In this document: positions 36,608 through 48,377 of the stretch, one piece after another | Numbering within the stretch: the first letter of the stretch is position 1 | Layout of the letters: each line of letters starts with the position of its first letter | Assembly (NCBI RefSeq): GCF_003945595.2 | Contig: NW_024104911.1 | Location: 55,226 to 119,225, forward strand | DNA from: Pipra filicauda | Taxonomy: Eukaryota > Chordata > Aves > Passeriformes > Pipridae | Reading direction: 5' to 3' | DNA: 64,000 nt | Made by a program: the position numbers and the translations under genes | Notes under the pieces: generated by a model | Databases searched by the model: none | What the model saw: only the letters and a program-made list of their open reading frames with translations | Told to the model about the DNA's origin: nothing

Positions 36608-38509
36608 ATGGGGTCCACTGATTCTAAAGATGAAGAAATCGTGGGAAGGCTCCTCAAAAATATAGTCTCTCTAAGAGAGCCAAATTATGATAAAAAAGCC
36701 CTTGAAGGGTTAATTGTCTGGGCGAGAGCAAAGAATCTACTCCCCTCCGCTCAAGCAGCCTTTGAGGTATCCATTTGGGGTGCTATTAAGGCTCAAATAT
36801 GGGAAGAAATGGAACGAGGGTCTAAAAATGTTAGAAGATATAGAAAATACCCTAAAGTTTGGCGCTTGGTCGTTGAATCGCTGAAAGAGTTAACTACGGA
36901 TCAGCGAAAACTTGTAATTGCTCAGGGAAGTTTGTCGGGAACCAGCGGGACTACGGTGTGTCTCCGAGCCCGAGCCGACAGATCTGTTTACGAGGAGGTC
37001 CTAGTGCCTGCAGAGACTGTAAGAAATGCAGGAGCAGCGGAGAGTGACGCTGGCACTCTGCCAGCGCCACCGCCCTTCACTGCGCCTGCGCTGCCAGCAC
37101 TACCATCTTCTATTGAGCCTGCGCAGCCAGCAGCCCCTCCTTCAGCCGCGCCTGCTGTGGGCATGGAGTCATCAACTGCTTCTGAGCATGCGTCATCTGG
37201 AACAGAGCTGCTAGAAGCCTCCGAGCCACTAGATGTCGCTACATCGCCACTGCCTGGACTCATCATGTCGCCTGAAGTTACGTCATCAGCTGTCGTCTCT
37301 TCAGAACTAGGAAGTGAAACCATGGAAACTGTGGTTGCGGCAGCTTGCCGTAGCAACTGAAGCTACTTCGGCAAGGTCTGCCGCCTTGGCAGAGGCTGCT
37401 ACCGTCCTAGTGAGAGCTACCGTTTCGGCAGAAGCCACCACCGTTCCGACGGGGACCGGGGCCATCTCCGAACCGAGCATAGCTCCTCAGTCTCCCTCAG
37501 TTCTGCTGCCGAAGGAGGACGAGAAACTTAATCGTGATAATGCACAAGAGTTATTTTCATCATTTCCGTCCTCAGGCTTGTCTCCTCATGACAAGAGCTT
37601 GGACAATGGAAGCGAGAGAGCTATTATGCCTGCAATAAAAGACCTTAAGGACACCTTATTGCTTTGCTTTCAAAAGCTTGAGTCTAAATTAGGAGACAGC
37701 TTGTGCAGCTGAATACAACCCCCTCTAATGTTTTAACTTCAATTGAGAGTGAACCCTGGAAAGCTTTGGACTGGAAAATTTTAAAAGAAGTTAAAATGAC
37801 TGTTATGCAGCATGGTTTAAAGAGTAATTATACACAAATAGTATTGTGGTATCTTTTTACTGCTCATCTGCTGACACCATATGATATTCGTATAATTGTA
37901 TCTATGTTACTTTCCCCTCCCCAGCAGCTGGAATTTTTCACCGAATGGAGTGTCAGGTGTGCAGCAGTGGTTGCACAACCTAAGCAGAAAGGACACCCTC
38001 TCTTTGGTGTTTCTGCTGACATGCTCATGGGTTTCAGTCAGTATGACAGTGCATATTTGCAAAATCAGTTTCCAGATGAGGTATTAAAAACTAGTCAAGC
38101 TTTAGCTTATAAGTCATTGCTTCTCATAAGAGATGCAAAGTCAAGACTCCCATGTATTTCAATTAAGCAGGGACCCACGGAACCATACGATCAATTTGTA
38201 GATCGTTTAAATGAGTCCATAAATTCAGATCCAGACATAGATAATGACGTGAAAGCAAAATTCTTAAACATGCTGGCCTATAATAATGCTAATGAAAATA
38301 CAAAACAAGTTTTGGATACACTACCTAGGAGTGCTACTACAACCCAGTTTTTAGAAGCTGCTGAAAACATGGTCCAACAAGAGAAAACAGCCTATTCAGC
38401 TGATGCTACAACTGCAGCAATAAAACCCCTTTTGTCTGTAGAAACTGACACTTCCGATTCAGACATACGTTCTGATGATGATGAAGAAGAAAATAATACT
38501 GGAGTTTAG
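36608..38509 (+). pseudogene. gag: gag of the young element: matrix and capsid, acidic tail, two frame breaks
   Basis: From the ATG at 36,608 the protein begins MGSTDS, a classical N-myristoylation signal, followed by a betaretrovirus-type matrix domain (about residues 1-100). An Ala/Pro/Ser-rich linker follows, and that frame ends at 37,360. The linker continues one frame over (overlap 37,314-37,360) to 37,712, and the capsid is back in the original frame (open from 37,688 to 38,509). The capsid shows both domains: a WKALDWKILKEVK...TPYDIR block (37,758-37,890) and a clear major homology region, IKQGPTEPYDQFVDRLNESI (38,163-38,222). It ends in an acidic tail (SDDDEEEN) where betaretroviruses would have zinc knuckles; none is present. 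The breaks may be real mutations, programmed shifts or assembly errors; two in a matrix-capsid linker make programmed shifting unlikely. Confidence 0.85.
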
Positions 38510-39545
38510 AACAAGTCAACAACATTCCCAGAATTTTTTTTAGAATTATTGAATAATAAAATTAGTATAGTGGAGTTTGTTGTAGAATACAGCTGTTGTA
38601 AGTCTAGACTTATTGGCACAAGAGTATTTAGTGAAGACATTAGTGATTTAAGAATTTTTCACACACTTTTGCACAAAGAAAAAGGGGGAAAAGAAGGATA
38701 TCAGTTCTTTTCTATTGATTTGCAAAAGTGTTTCATATGTTTTAAGTTTTTTGTCCACAGGTGTTCTCTGATTATTTGCACATAAATGAAACCCTGGAAA
38801 GAAGCTGGTTCTTCAAAACAGAGCTTCAAAACAACATCAGTGTTGTTGCTGTTGCAGGTGACAGTGAATTGCCAAAAGGACACAGTGTTTGGTCTTATTG
38901 AGAGCAGAATTTTTGGGCACAGTTTTTTCAGTATTACAAATGCACAATTTTTAGGTATTATGAGCACAATTTTTTGAAGAAGTACATAATTATAGAGGTT
39001 TAGAATTTAAGAAAGTGTGTTGTGTGAACTTTAGATTATTCACTATATATTAGTAAAAGAAAGTTTATCTATTTGGTTAAGAAGCTTTAACATCATAAGG
39101 TACTAAAGAATTATAACTTTTTAGCTCATAAAACACACTGATATGGAATTCAAAAGTATGATTGTGTGGATGTTGACAGTGGCCACTGTGAGAGTTTATA
39201 TGTGTGTATGTGTGTGTGAATGCATGATGATTAATGTGTTTTGATCCAACAAATACACAAACATCTCCAAATAAATGCAGAAGACACATAACAAAAATAA
39301 ATAAAGTTCCATGTCCAGAAGTGTTTTATACTGAATAAAGATTTTCAAGAATAAATCCTATATTTAGAAAAGCACTTTTAAGAAAATTTAAATTTAAGAA
39401 AATTTAAGAGCAACTTAATAACCTTGAAGTTATTAAGTTGTTAAGTTTGTTAATGTACTATTATTGTTATATGTAATCATGTTTTATTGATATGTTATTG
39501 GTACAATAAGGAGTATTACAGAAATGCAAATCAAACTGTTCAAAA
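38510..39545 (+). other. Non-coding AT-rich filler of the young element
   Basis: About 1 kb without any pol or env motif on either strand. Two polypyrimidine-CAG strings (38,747-38,760 and 38,840-38,858) look like splice acceptors but lead to no recognisable exon. Confidence 0.6.
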
Positions 39546-39546
39546 A

Positions 39547-39560
39547 CAAAAAAGGGGATT
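39547..39560 (+). promoter_or_regulatory. Polypurine tract of the young element
   Basis: The run aaaaaaggggatt abuts the first base of the 3' LTR. Confidence 0.8.
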
Positions 39561-39939
39561 TGTCGTAGCACAGAAATTGTGTGAACAGTTTCTGTTGCAT
39601 TTCTGTGATTTCTCCCCTGGCATGGCTGGGTGCAGATAGTAAAAATTACTGCGCCACTAAGATGGCTACTCGAGCTAAAGTTAGAACAAAGGTGGATTCA
39701 TGCCAGATGCCAAGGAGGAGTTTTTGGCAGGTGAATAAAGTTTTCTCATCTCCTATGACCACCTGTTGTGGTCCAATTAGCAGGGGACAGCAGAGCATGT
39801 TTTCCTTATGTAACCAATGTTGTGTGAACAAGAAGCTGAGCGTCATGAGCACTATATAATCTGTCTTTCTCCTAATAAATCCGACATTTGCCTGATCATA
39901 TTGATCCTGGAGCAATCTGTCCATACCCTTCCATCAACG
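39561..39939 (+). repeat. 3' LTR of the young gag-only element
   Basis: 379 bases, same as the 5' copy base for base as far as I can read, except that the terminal base is G instead of A. It is followed directly by the aaggtg target copy. Confidence 0.95.
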
Positions 39940-39945
39940 AAGGTG

Positions 39946-40297
39946 CTGTTGGTTTCCCATTTTTCCCACAGACTGATTCTCTCTTCGATGCCAAGTCATC
40001 TCCCTGCTGGATGTCAAGCTTCTTACCCAGTCCTTGGTGCTAACCTTGGGTCTTTCTAGAACCGTGTTTCCTGAGTCATGAAAGAGTCCAGTTTCAAGTC
40101 ATACACACACAGATCCCACTGACAGGCAGCATAAAACAGTGTTCTAAACTGCTGTCCTCAAGAACTGTAGCCCCCTATGACTTGTGTTCCCTTCTCCTGC
40201 CACTGCCTCATTTTGCAGGTGCAGGGCATGGGACTCCTTGCCTTGCATAGGAGACTGAATTGGACTGAAAACATGGCTAATGGTGACAATAGGAAAC
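39946..40297. other. Spacer between the young element and the acrosin-like gene
   Basis: About 0.35 kb with no feature seen; it lies just past the likely 3' end of the minus-strand acrosin-like gene. Confidence 0.5.
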
Positions 40298-40303
40298 TTT
40301 ATT
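40298..40303 (-). terminator. Likely polyadenylation signal of the acrosin-like gene
   Basis: AATAAA on the minus strand, about 165 bases after the stop codon at 40,468. Confidence 0.6.
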
Positions 40304-40467
40304 TCCACAACTAAGTCAACTTCAGCATTTGCATGCACGCAGAGGAGGAACACAGGCAGGACACAGCAGGCCTTTGACCCTGAGGCTGCCTTTGGGTCAA
40401 CAGGCACTGCCCCAAGGAAATGGTTGTGGTCCGCTGCAGCCTGCACAGGATCCTGTTCATCCTGCTA

Positions 40468-43021
<2,554 letters not shown>

Positions 43022-43190
43022 GTGTCAACTGAAAGAAACAAAAGGTTGTCTCCTCCAGTGTCACCACTGACCCAAGTGCCCACAGCACTCATGTTGCCCA
43101 TGGCACCTGTAGCCTCAGGGCTGATGTCACAAAGTGTTGTTCCAGGTTCTGAGCATGGAGCCCTCAGGGGATGGGGGAGGGGTAACACAG

Positions 43191-43243
43191 TCTCATAGAA
43201 CCATAGAATGATTTGGGTTGGAAGGGACCTTAAAGATCATGTA
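43191..43243 (-). repeat. CR1 LINE 3' fragment
   Basis: tcatagaaccatagaatgat followed by ttgggttggaagggacctta is the inverted 3' end of CR1. It lies about 170 bases upstream of the acrosin-like start codon. Confidence 0.85.
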
Positions 43244-45057
43244 AGGAAAAAGGGGTTCCATGCCCAGCACCTGCAAAACGGGTCTACTGTGGGCAGTCAA
43301 TTTGGGCACAATGGGAAAGAGTGACTCCAAAGGCAGTGCTTAGTCAGAGAGGAGGGTACTCATAGTGACAGTAACTACTAGGATGCTTTTCTCTGCTACC
43401 TCTCTAACAGTCATATCTGCTAATTGATTTCCAACATTAGTTAGTGTGTTTCCAAATTGATGAGCTTTACAATGCATGAGAGCCACTCTGATTGGTAACT
43501 GAACATTTGCCAGTAATTGTTTAATGACATCTTTATACTTGACAGGAGTTCCTTGCGCTGAAAGGAGCCCTCTTTCTTTCCAGATAGCCCCATGGGCATG
43601 TACCACTCCGAAAACATAGTTAGAATCAGTCCATACATTGACCTTCTTACCTGCAGACAATTCTAGGGCTTGCTGCAGAGCAATGAATTTAACCTTTTGT
43701 GCAGAGATGTGAACAGGTAACGGATCAGCTTTGATTGCCTTGATTTGGGTCACTACTGCACACCCAGATTTCTGCTCTGCACATAAAACTGCTCCCATCT
43801 GTGAACAGTTCCCAGCCTGGATCTTCTACTGGAATGTCCCTTAAATCTTCCCTGTAGTAGTAAACCTGCTCAACAGTTAGAAGACAGTCATGTTGTGAGT
43901 CTCTTGGCATTCTGGCACAGATTCAAGGAACATATCTGGGTTCAAGGCAGTGGTTGTTTTCAGTTCTGCATCGTCCTGTTCCAGCAGGACAATTTGATAT
44001 TTGTGACTTTGATTTGGGAATAACCAGTGACCAGTTGTTTGGAAAAGCACGCCACAGCCCTTCTCCATGCCCCTAACCTCTGAGCCAGCACACCTAATGC
44101 AAGGTGTGAGCATTCATGCACAAACAGCATGGAAGGTTTTGTCAGGTCAGGTAATCCCAAAGCAGGGCTGACATTAGAGCTCTCTCCAAGTCTCTGAAAA
44201 CTGTCTGGTATTCTGGAGTCCACTGTAGTATCTCCTCAGGGTTTCTCAGGGTCTCATATAAAGGTCTTACCAACAGTCCATAATTAGGAATCCATAGCTG
44301 ATATCAATCAACTATTCCTAAAAACGTCCCTAATTCAAATACAGACCTTGACTCTGGAGTTTGGCGAATCGTCTCCTTCATTTCAATTCTGAGGCTTTGA
44401 ATCCCCTAAAAATAGTGAATCTCAGATATGTAATGTCCTTTCTGTCAATTTGGGCCTTCTTATTGGATACCCTGTAACCAGTTTGTCCCAAAGAGTTTAG
44501 TAAACTAATAGTCATTTCAGTGCATCCAGTTTGAGTTTCTGTAGCTATCAGCTACACATTGCAGCAATGTGATTTCTTCATTTTCCTTTTTCCATATTTC
44601 CAATTGTTTTGCCACTTGGTTCCCAAAGTGGGGCTATTTTTGAACCCTTGTGGGAGAATAGTTCGTGTTAATTGGGTTTTACAGCCTGTTGGGGGACCTT
44701 CCCGTTCAAAAGCAAACAAGGGTTGACTTTCAGTTTCAAGGATTATGCAGAAGAAAGTATCCTTAAGGTCCAAAACAGTAAACCACTAATCAGAATCCTT
44801 AATTGTAGTTAAAAGTGTATAATGATTTGCTACCACTGGGTGTGTTCTTTATCGATAGGAGTATTTTATTCTGATTCACATTCCTTTAGTAATCCATGTT
44901 GCACAAGTTTAGTAATTAATTCCTCTAACGCTTGCCTAGCTTTTCATTCTAAAGGATATTAGTTTTGCCTTACCAGTTTGGAGTCTGGTTTCAACGGTAT
45001 TCTTACTGCTTTTGCTGCCCTTGATTACCCTGGAGTTCCACCAACAGAGTAACAGCT

Positions 45058-45521
45058 TGTAGTGGTTTGAATCTTGTTTTCCCCAGAGGCTAAGAAAAGT
45101 GGTAGACCCCAAGGGGTGGAAACCCCTGGAAGTTTTGAAGTTTTTAAGTTTTGTCCAATGGGCGCTCCTGCAAAAATGTAAACATATCACAAGCACCGGA
45201 AGAGATGAGTTGTAGTTTTGGTTGTTGGGAGGAGAGGTGGCCATGTTGTAGAGCCACGAGGAAGGGGCTCTGAGCCCCTTGGGCCCTCTGGGGCCCCCCA
45301 GCCCCTGGCTGTGGGGGGACTGCAGAGACTTGGAACAGTGTTAGACTGGACTAAGTGTTTGTGGTTAAGCTGGGAGATGTTTCTCTCCATCCTGGGCAGC
45401 GGAGACAGAGCAGAAAGCAGAGACAGTAGCAGCAGACGCAGCGTCCAGAGACTCTGGCTAAGAGCCAGGACAGATAAGACGAAGCAGCAAAGGCATTACA
45501 GCCAAGCAGGAGGGAACTCCT

Positions 45522-45569
<48 letters not shown>

Positions 45570-46331
45570 GCAGAGTTACAGAGTTCTGGGGGTAAGAACT
45601 GATAGCACGCCCCCCAAACTCCTTTGAGACCTCCTGGAAGGAGGAAGATGATGGACTCTTGCTTGAAAGAGCCTTGAAGTGAGACATGCACTGCAGAAAG
45701 GAACTAGAGAGCTCCAAGAGGAATGCAGAGGGGGTGACCTTGGCTCCCCCCTTGCACTGCTGCCAAGGTGGCAACCTGAGGCAGTGGCACAGAGGCCCTG
45801 CAAGGAGCTTGAATCTCCTGGAGATACCAGACCGTCACGAAGAACCCCCTGTGTCTTCATGGTATGACCATGGTGAAACGACCTTGTCTGGGGTGAACGT
45901 AGCCCACAGAAGACCCCTTTGCCTGCGTCAAGGGGACCGAGAGAGGCTTGGAGGCCTCCCTCGTGAGTGCTGGCAGAAAGCCAGCTATCAGCTGCTGCAT
46001 GCATGTGGAGAGGACAGATGACTGCTGCTGTAGAAGATCCTGCTGCTCCAAAGAAGGGATCTGTCCTTCTTTCCCTCCTGGACTTTTATTTGGAGGGGAG
46101 AAGAGATCTGATCCATTGTAAATACTGTATGTCATGGTAGAGATAGTTGTGATCGTGTGCATAATGTGTTATAATATTTATTTGTACAGTCATTGTACAA
46201 ATGACTGTACAACTTTCCCCTACTCTGAGTCTGGCGTGTTTTGTCTGGAAAGCTCATCCCACATTAGGCTGAGATGGGGGAGGGGGCTAGGACTAGGGAA
46301 TTGGATTTTGGGGCTCTCTCAAACCATGACA
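45058..46331 (+). mobile_element. LTR-like insertion A (1.27 kb) inside the class I pol
   Basis: Starts TGTAGTGGTTTGA and ends TCAAACCATGACA, an inverted terminal match of 11 of 13. It is flanked by a 5-bp duplication cagct (45,053-45,057 and 46,332-46,336), and removing it joins the pol relic. It has an internal (GA)n tract at 45,522-45,563. It carries no gene. It is the same family as insertion B, in the opposite orientation. A solo LTR is the best explanation. Confidence 0.85.
45522..45563. repeat. (GA)n microsatellite in insertion A
   Basis: Twenty-one GA units, at the position where insertion B has its matching (CT)n. Confidence 0.97.
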
Positions 46332-46925
46332 CAGCTTTTTCCACCTCCTCTGGGATTTCGTCTATAATGTTTGGTTACTGTAACAACATAAAAACCTTGG
46401 CCTCCAGGATCTCACTATCAGAAATTACATACTTGTATTTGTTTATTTTCAAATATTCTCTCTTTCCTAACAAAGGCATTGAGCATTCAGGCATATGTAG
46501 GAATTGATGTGTTAACTACTGTTTAACTATCTTGAATTTTAAAGGATGGAAAAATGACAAATTGAAGCTTTACCCTGTCATACCAACAAAGCAAGGGAAA
46601 TTACAAAGGTATAGTTAGAAGAAATAATCCCCTGACTTGGAATTCCATTGTGAATGTCCTCAGGAAGGGGACCTCAGTTTGTAGCAGAATTTTGCAAAAA
46701 TTGTCTAAAATATTAGGAATCAAATAGGATTTGTGTACTCCTAGGAGACTACAATTTAATTGGGAGGTTAAGAGAATGAACCAAAGCCTGAAAAGGCAAA
46801 TACACAAAATCTGTCAAGAAACCTCACTTAAATGGACACATGCTCTTCCTCTGGCATTGTTAAAAACTAGAATCCAGTCAAGTTGCAAGGAAAAGGTAAG
46901 CCCATGTGAAATCTTTTATGGGAGA

Positions 46926-47751
46926 TGTTGTGGTTTGAGACCCCCGAAAATCCAACTCCCAAGTCCAAGCCCCCCTCCCACAACTCACCCCAGTGTGAGA
47001 GGGGTTTTCCAGACACAACACAAGACTCAATATGGGGGGAAGGGAATTATATTACAATTATTACACAAATAAATATTATGATACATTATATACATAATCT
47101 TAAGTATCTCTCCTATGATAAAGCAGTATTTACATTGGATCAAATCTCTTTTCCCTCCAATAAAAGTCCAGAAGGGAAGAAGGAAAGATCCTTTCCACTT
47201 TCAGGGCAGCAGTGTCTCTCCTCTTCAATGCAGCAGTCGTAGCTAGATTGTAACTGGATCTCTCTCTCCATTACACACAAGGGGGTCTTCTCTCACCCCT
47301 CTTGACCCTTTGGGTCCAATCGAGGGTCTCTCTCCCATGGACTGCAATAGCCAGGACAAGGCTCACCTCATCACATCTTATCATGAAGTGTAGGGGCATC
47401 TTTGTGAAAGTCCCTTCCTCAGGGGATTTAAGCTCCCCCTGAGTCACAACGTCTAGGGTAGCTTTCAGTTCAGTCTTTGCCCTAAATGTCCTATCATAGC
47501 TCCTTTGCTCTGTCTCAAAACTGCCAGCCTGGCAGCAGCAGAGGGGCAAGGCCACCTCCTCCGCATTCCGTCCGTCCGTTCCAGTCCAGCTTCCAGGATG
47601 TCTATGAGCTTTTCAGCTCCTCTCTCTGTCGCATGCTGCATTTTAGGACTTCCATCAAGTAGGAGTCCACCCCCAACTCCCAGGAGGGGTCTCAAAGGGA
47701 TTTTGGGGAGTTTCAATTCAGTCTTACCCCAAAACTGTCTTTGTTGAGCTT

Positions 47752-47798
<47 letters not shown>

Positions 47799-47972
47799 TT
47801 GTCTCAGAATATGGCCACTTCTCCTCCAACTACATCATCATCCTTCTTTTCCAGTCTGGTGTGATATGTTTAAATTTTGCAGGGGCACTGATTGGGTTAA
47901 CATCAAGTGACACCACCCCCTTGGGGGTTACCATTTTTTAACTCCAGGGGGAAAACACTTTTTCCCCACCAC
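46926..47972 (-). mobile_element. LTR-like insertion B (1.05 kb) inside the class I integrase
   Basis: Starts TGTTGTGGTTTGA and is flanked by gggaga at 46,920-46,925 and 47,973-47,978; removing it restores the integrase reading GR-PY. Its reverse complement aligns with insertion A: matching blocks around ggagaagtggccat, tgcaaaatttaaacatatca, gatccaatgtaaatactg and the GA tract. The left terminus agrees better with A than the right, which is worn or slightly truncated. Confidence 0.83.
47757..47796. repeat. (CT)n microsatellite in insertion B
   Basis: About 20 CT units, the inverted counterpart of the (GA)n in insertion A. Confidence 0.97.
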
Positions 47973-48377
47973 GGGAGACCATATCAAACTGTAACTATTC
48001 CTGGAGAGAAGTATGTGACAGGTAATCACAGTTTAAGAGAATATGTAATCTCTTTGGGAAAAATACTTTTATTACTGCATGAGTTTGTTGTTTTAGCCTC
48101 ACTGGAAACCTTGGATATTCATGCACAACCTCACCAGCCGGGAGACTGGATGTATGTCTGGACATGGTGTAAGGAACCACTCACGCAGGTGGGAACAACA
48201 ATTTCAAGTTCTCCTGACTACTCACATAGCTGTGAAAATGATGGGTGGAGACTCCTGGATTCACTACACATGAATCAAGCCAATTCTGGACCCAGAAGGA
48301 CCACACTGGACAGTGCAGCAAACAGCAAATCTGCTACAGATAAAGTTGCAACAGAATCAGAGACTCTAAAATGAGAG

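Larger units (their letters stand above)
36058..39939 (+). mobile_element. Young non-autonomous class II LTR retroelement carrying gag only
   Basis: A 3.88-kb element with two 379-bp LTRs that I read as identical except for the last base. It is flanked by a 6-bp duplication, aaggtg, at 36,052-36,057 and 39,940-39,945 (a seventh base, g, also matches). A primer site follows the 5' LTR and a purine tract precedes the 3' LTR. Between them lie a matrix-capsid gag and about 1 kb of AT-rich filler. No nucleocapsid, protease, RT, integrase or env was found. LTR identity means recent insertion, yet gag has two frame breaks, so its proteins were probably supplied in trans. It lies about 0.5 kb downstream of the stop codon of the acrosin-like gene. 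Confidence 0.93.
43340..46420 (-). pseudogene. pol: Class I endogenous retrovirus pol, protease end/RT/RNase H, minus strand
   Basis: Reading leftwards on the minus strand there are gammaretrovirus-type Pol blocks in order. The first is a pre-RT block (IPEEVEKAV) at about 46,365-46,335, continuing at 45,052 across an inserted LTR. RT follows: [22 protein letters not shown] at 44,773-44,705 (the Asp of LKD is the first RT catalytic Asp) and LPQGFKNSP near 44,655-44,630. The YVDD region at about 44,565-44,545 is damaged to CVAD. Connection: LGLPDLTKPSMLFVHE near 44,160. RNase H: LFTDGSS at 43,810 and VWTDSNYVFGVVHAHG at 43,640-43,590. Frameshifts and stops occur throughout. The orientation is opposite to the integrase-env part just to the right. 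Confidence 0.85.
46530..48374 (+). pseudogene. pol: Class I endogenous retrovirus integrase, split by insertion B
   Basis: Integrase would join viral DNA to the host genome. Plus-strand blocks: IEALPCHTNKAREITKV (46,562-46,613, then a stop), GIPL-stop-MSSGRGPQFVAE (about 46,640-46,690), MNQSLKRQIHKICQETSLKW (46,776-46,835) and SPCEIFYGR (46,900-46,925). After the inserted LTR the C-terminal domain resumes at 47,973 with GRPYQTVTIPGEK and QPGDWMYVWTWCKEPLT near 48,180, closing with TGA at 48,372-48,374. The second catalytic Asp (normally SDRG or SDNG) reads Gly and the catalytic Glu before RMN reads Lys. The gene is dead; the orientation is opposite to the RT part. Confidence 0.85.

Noticed and set aside
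38747..38860. Splice-acceptor-like strings in the young element suggesting a spliced accessory exon
   Set aside because: No downstream exon with coding character or conserved motif is visible; AT-rich DNA gives such strings often.
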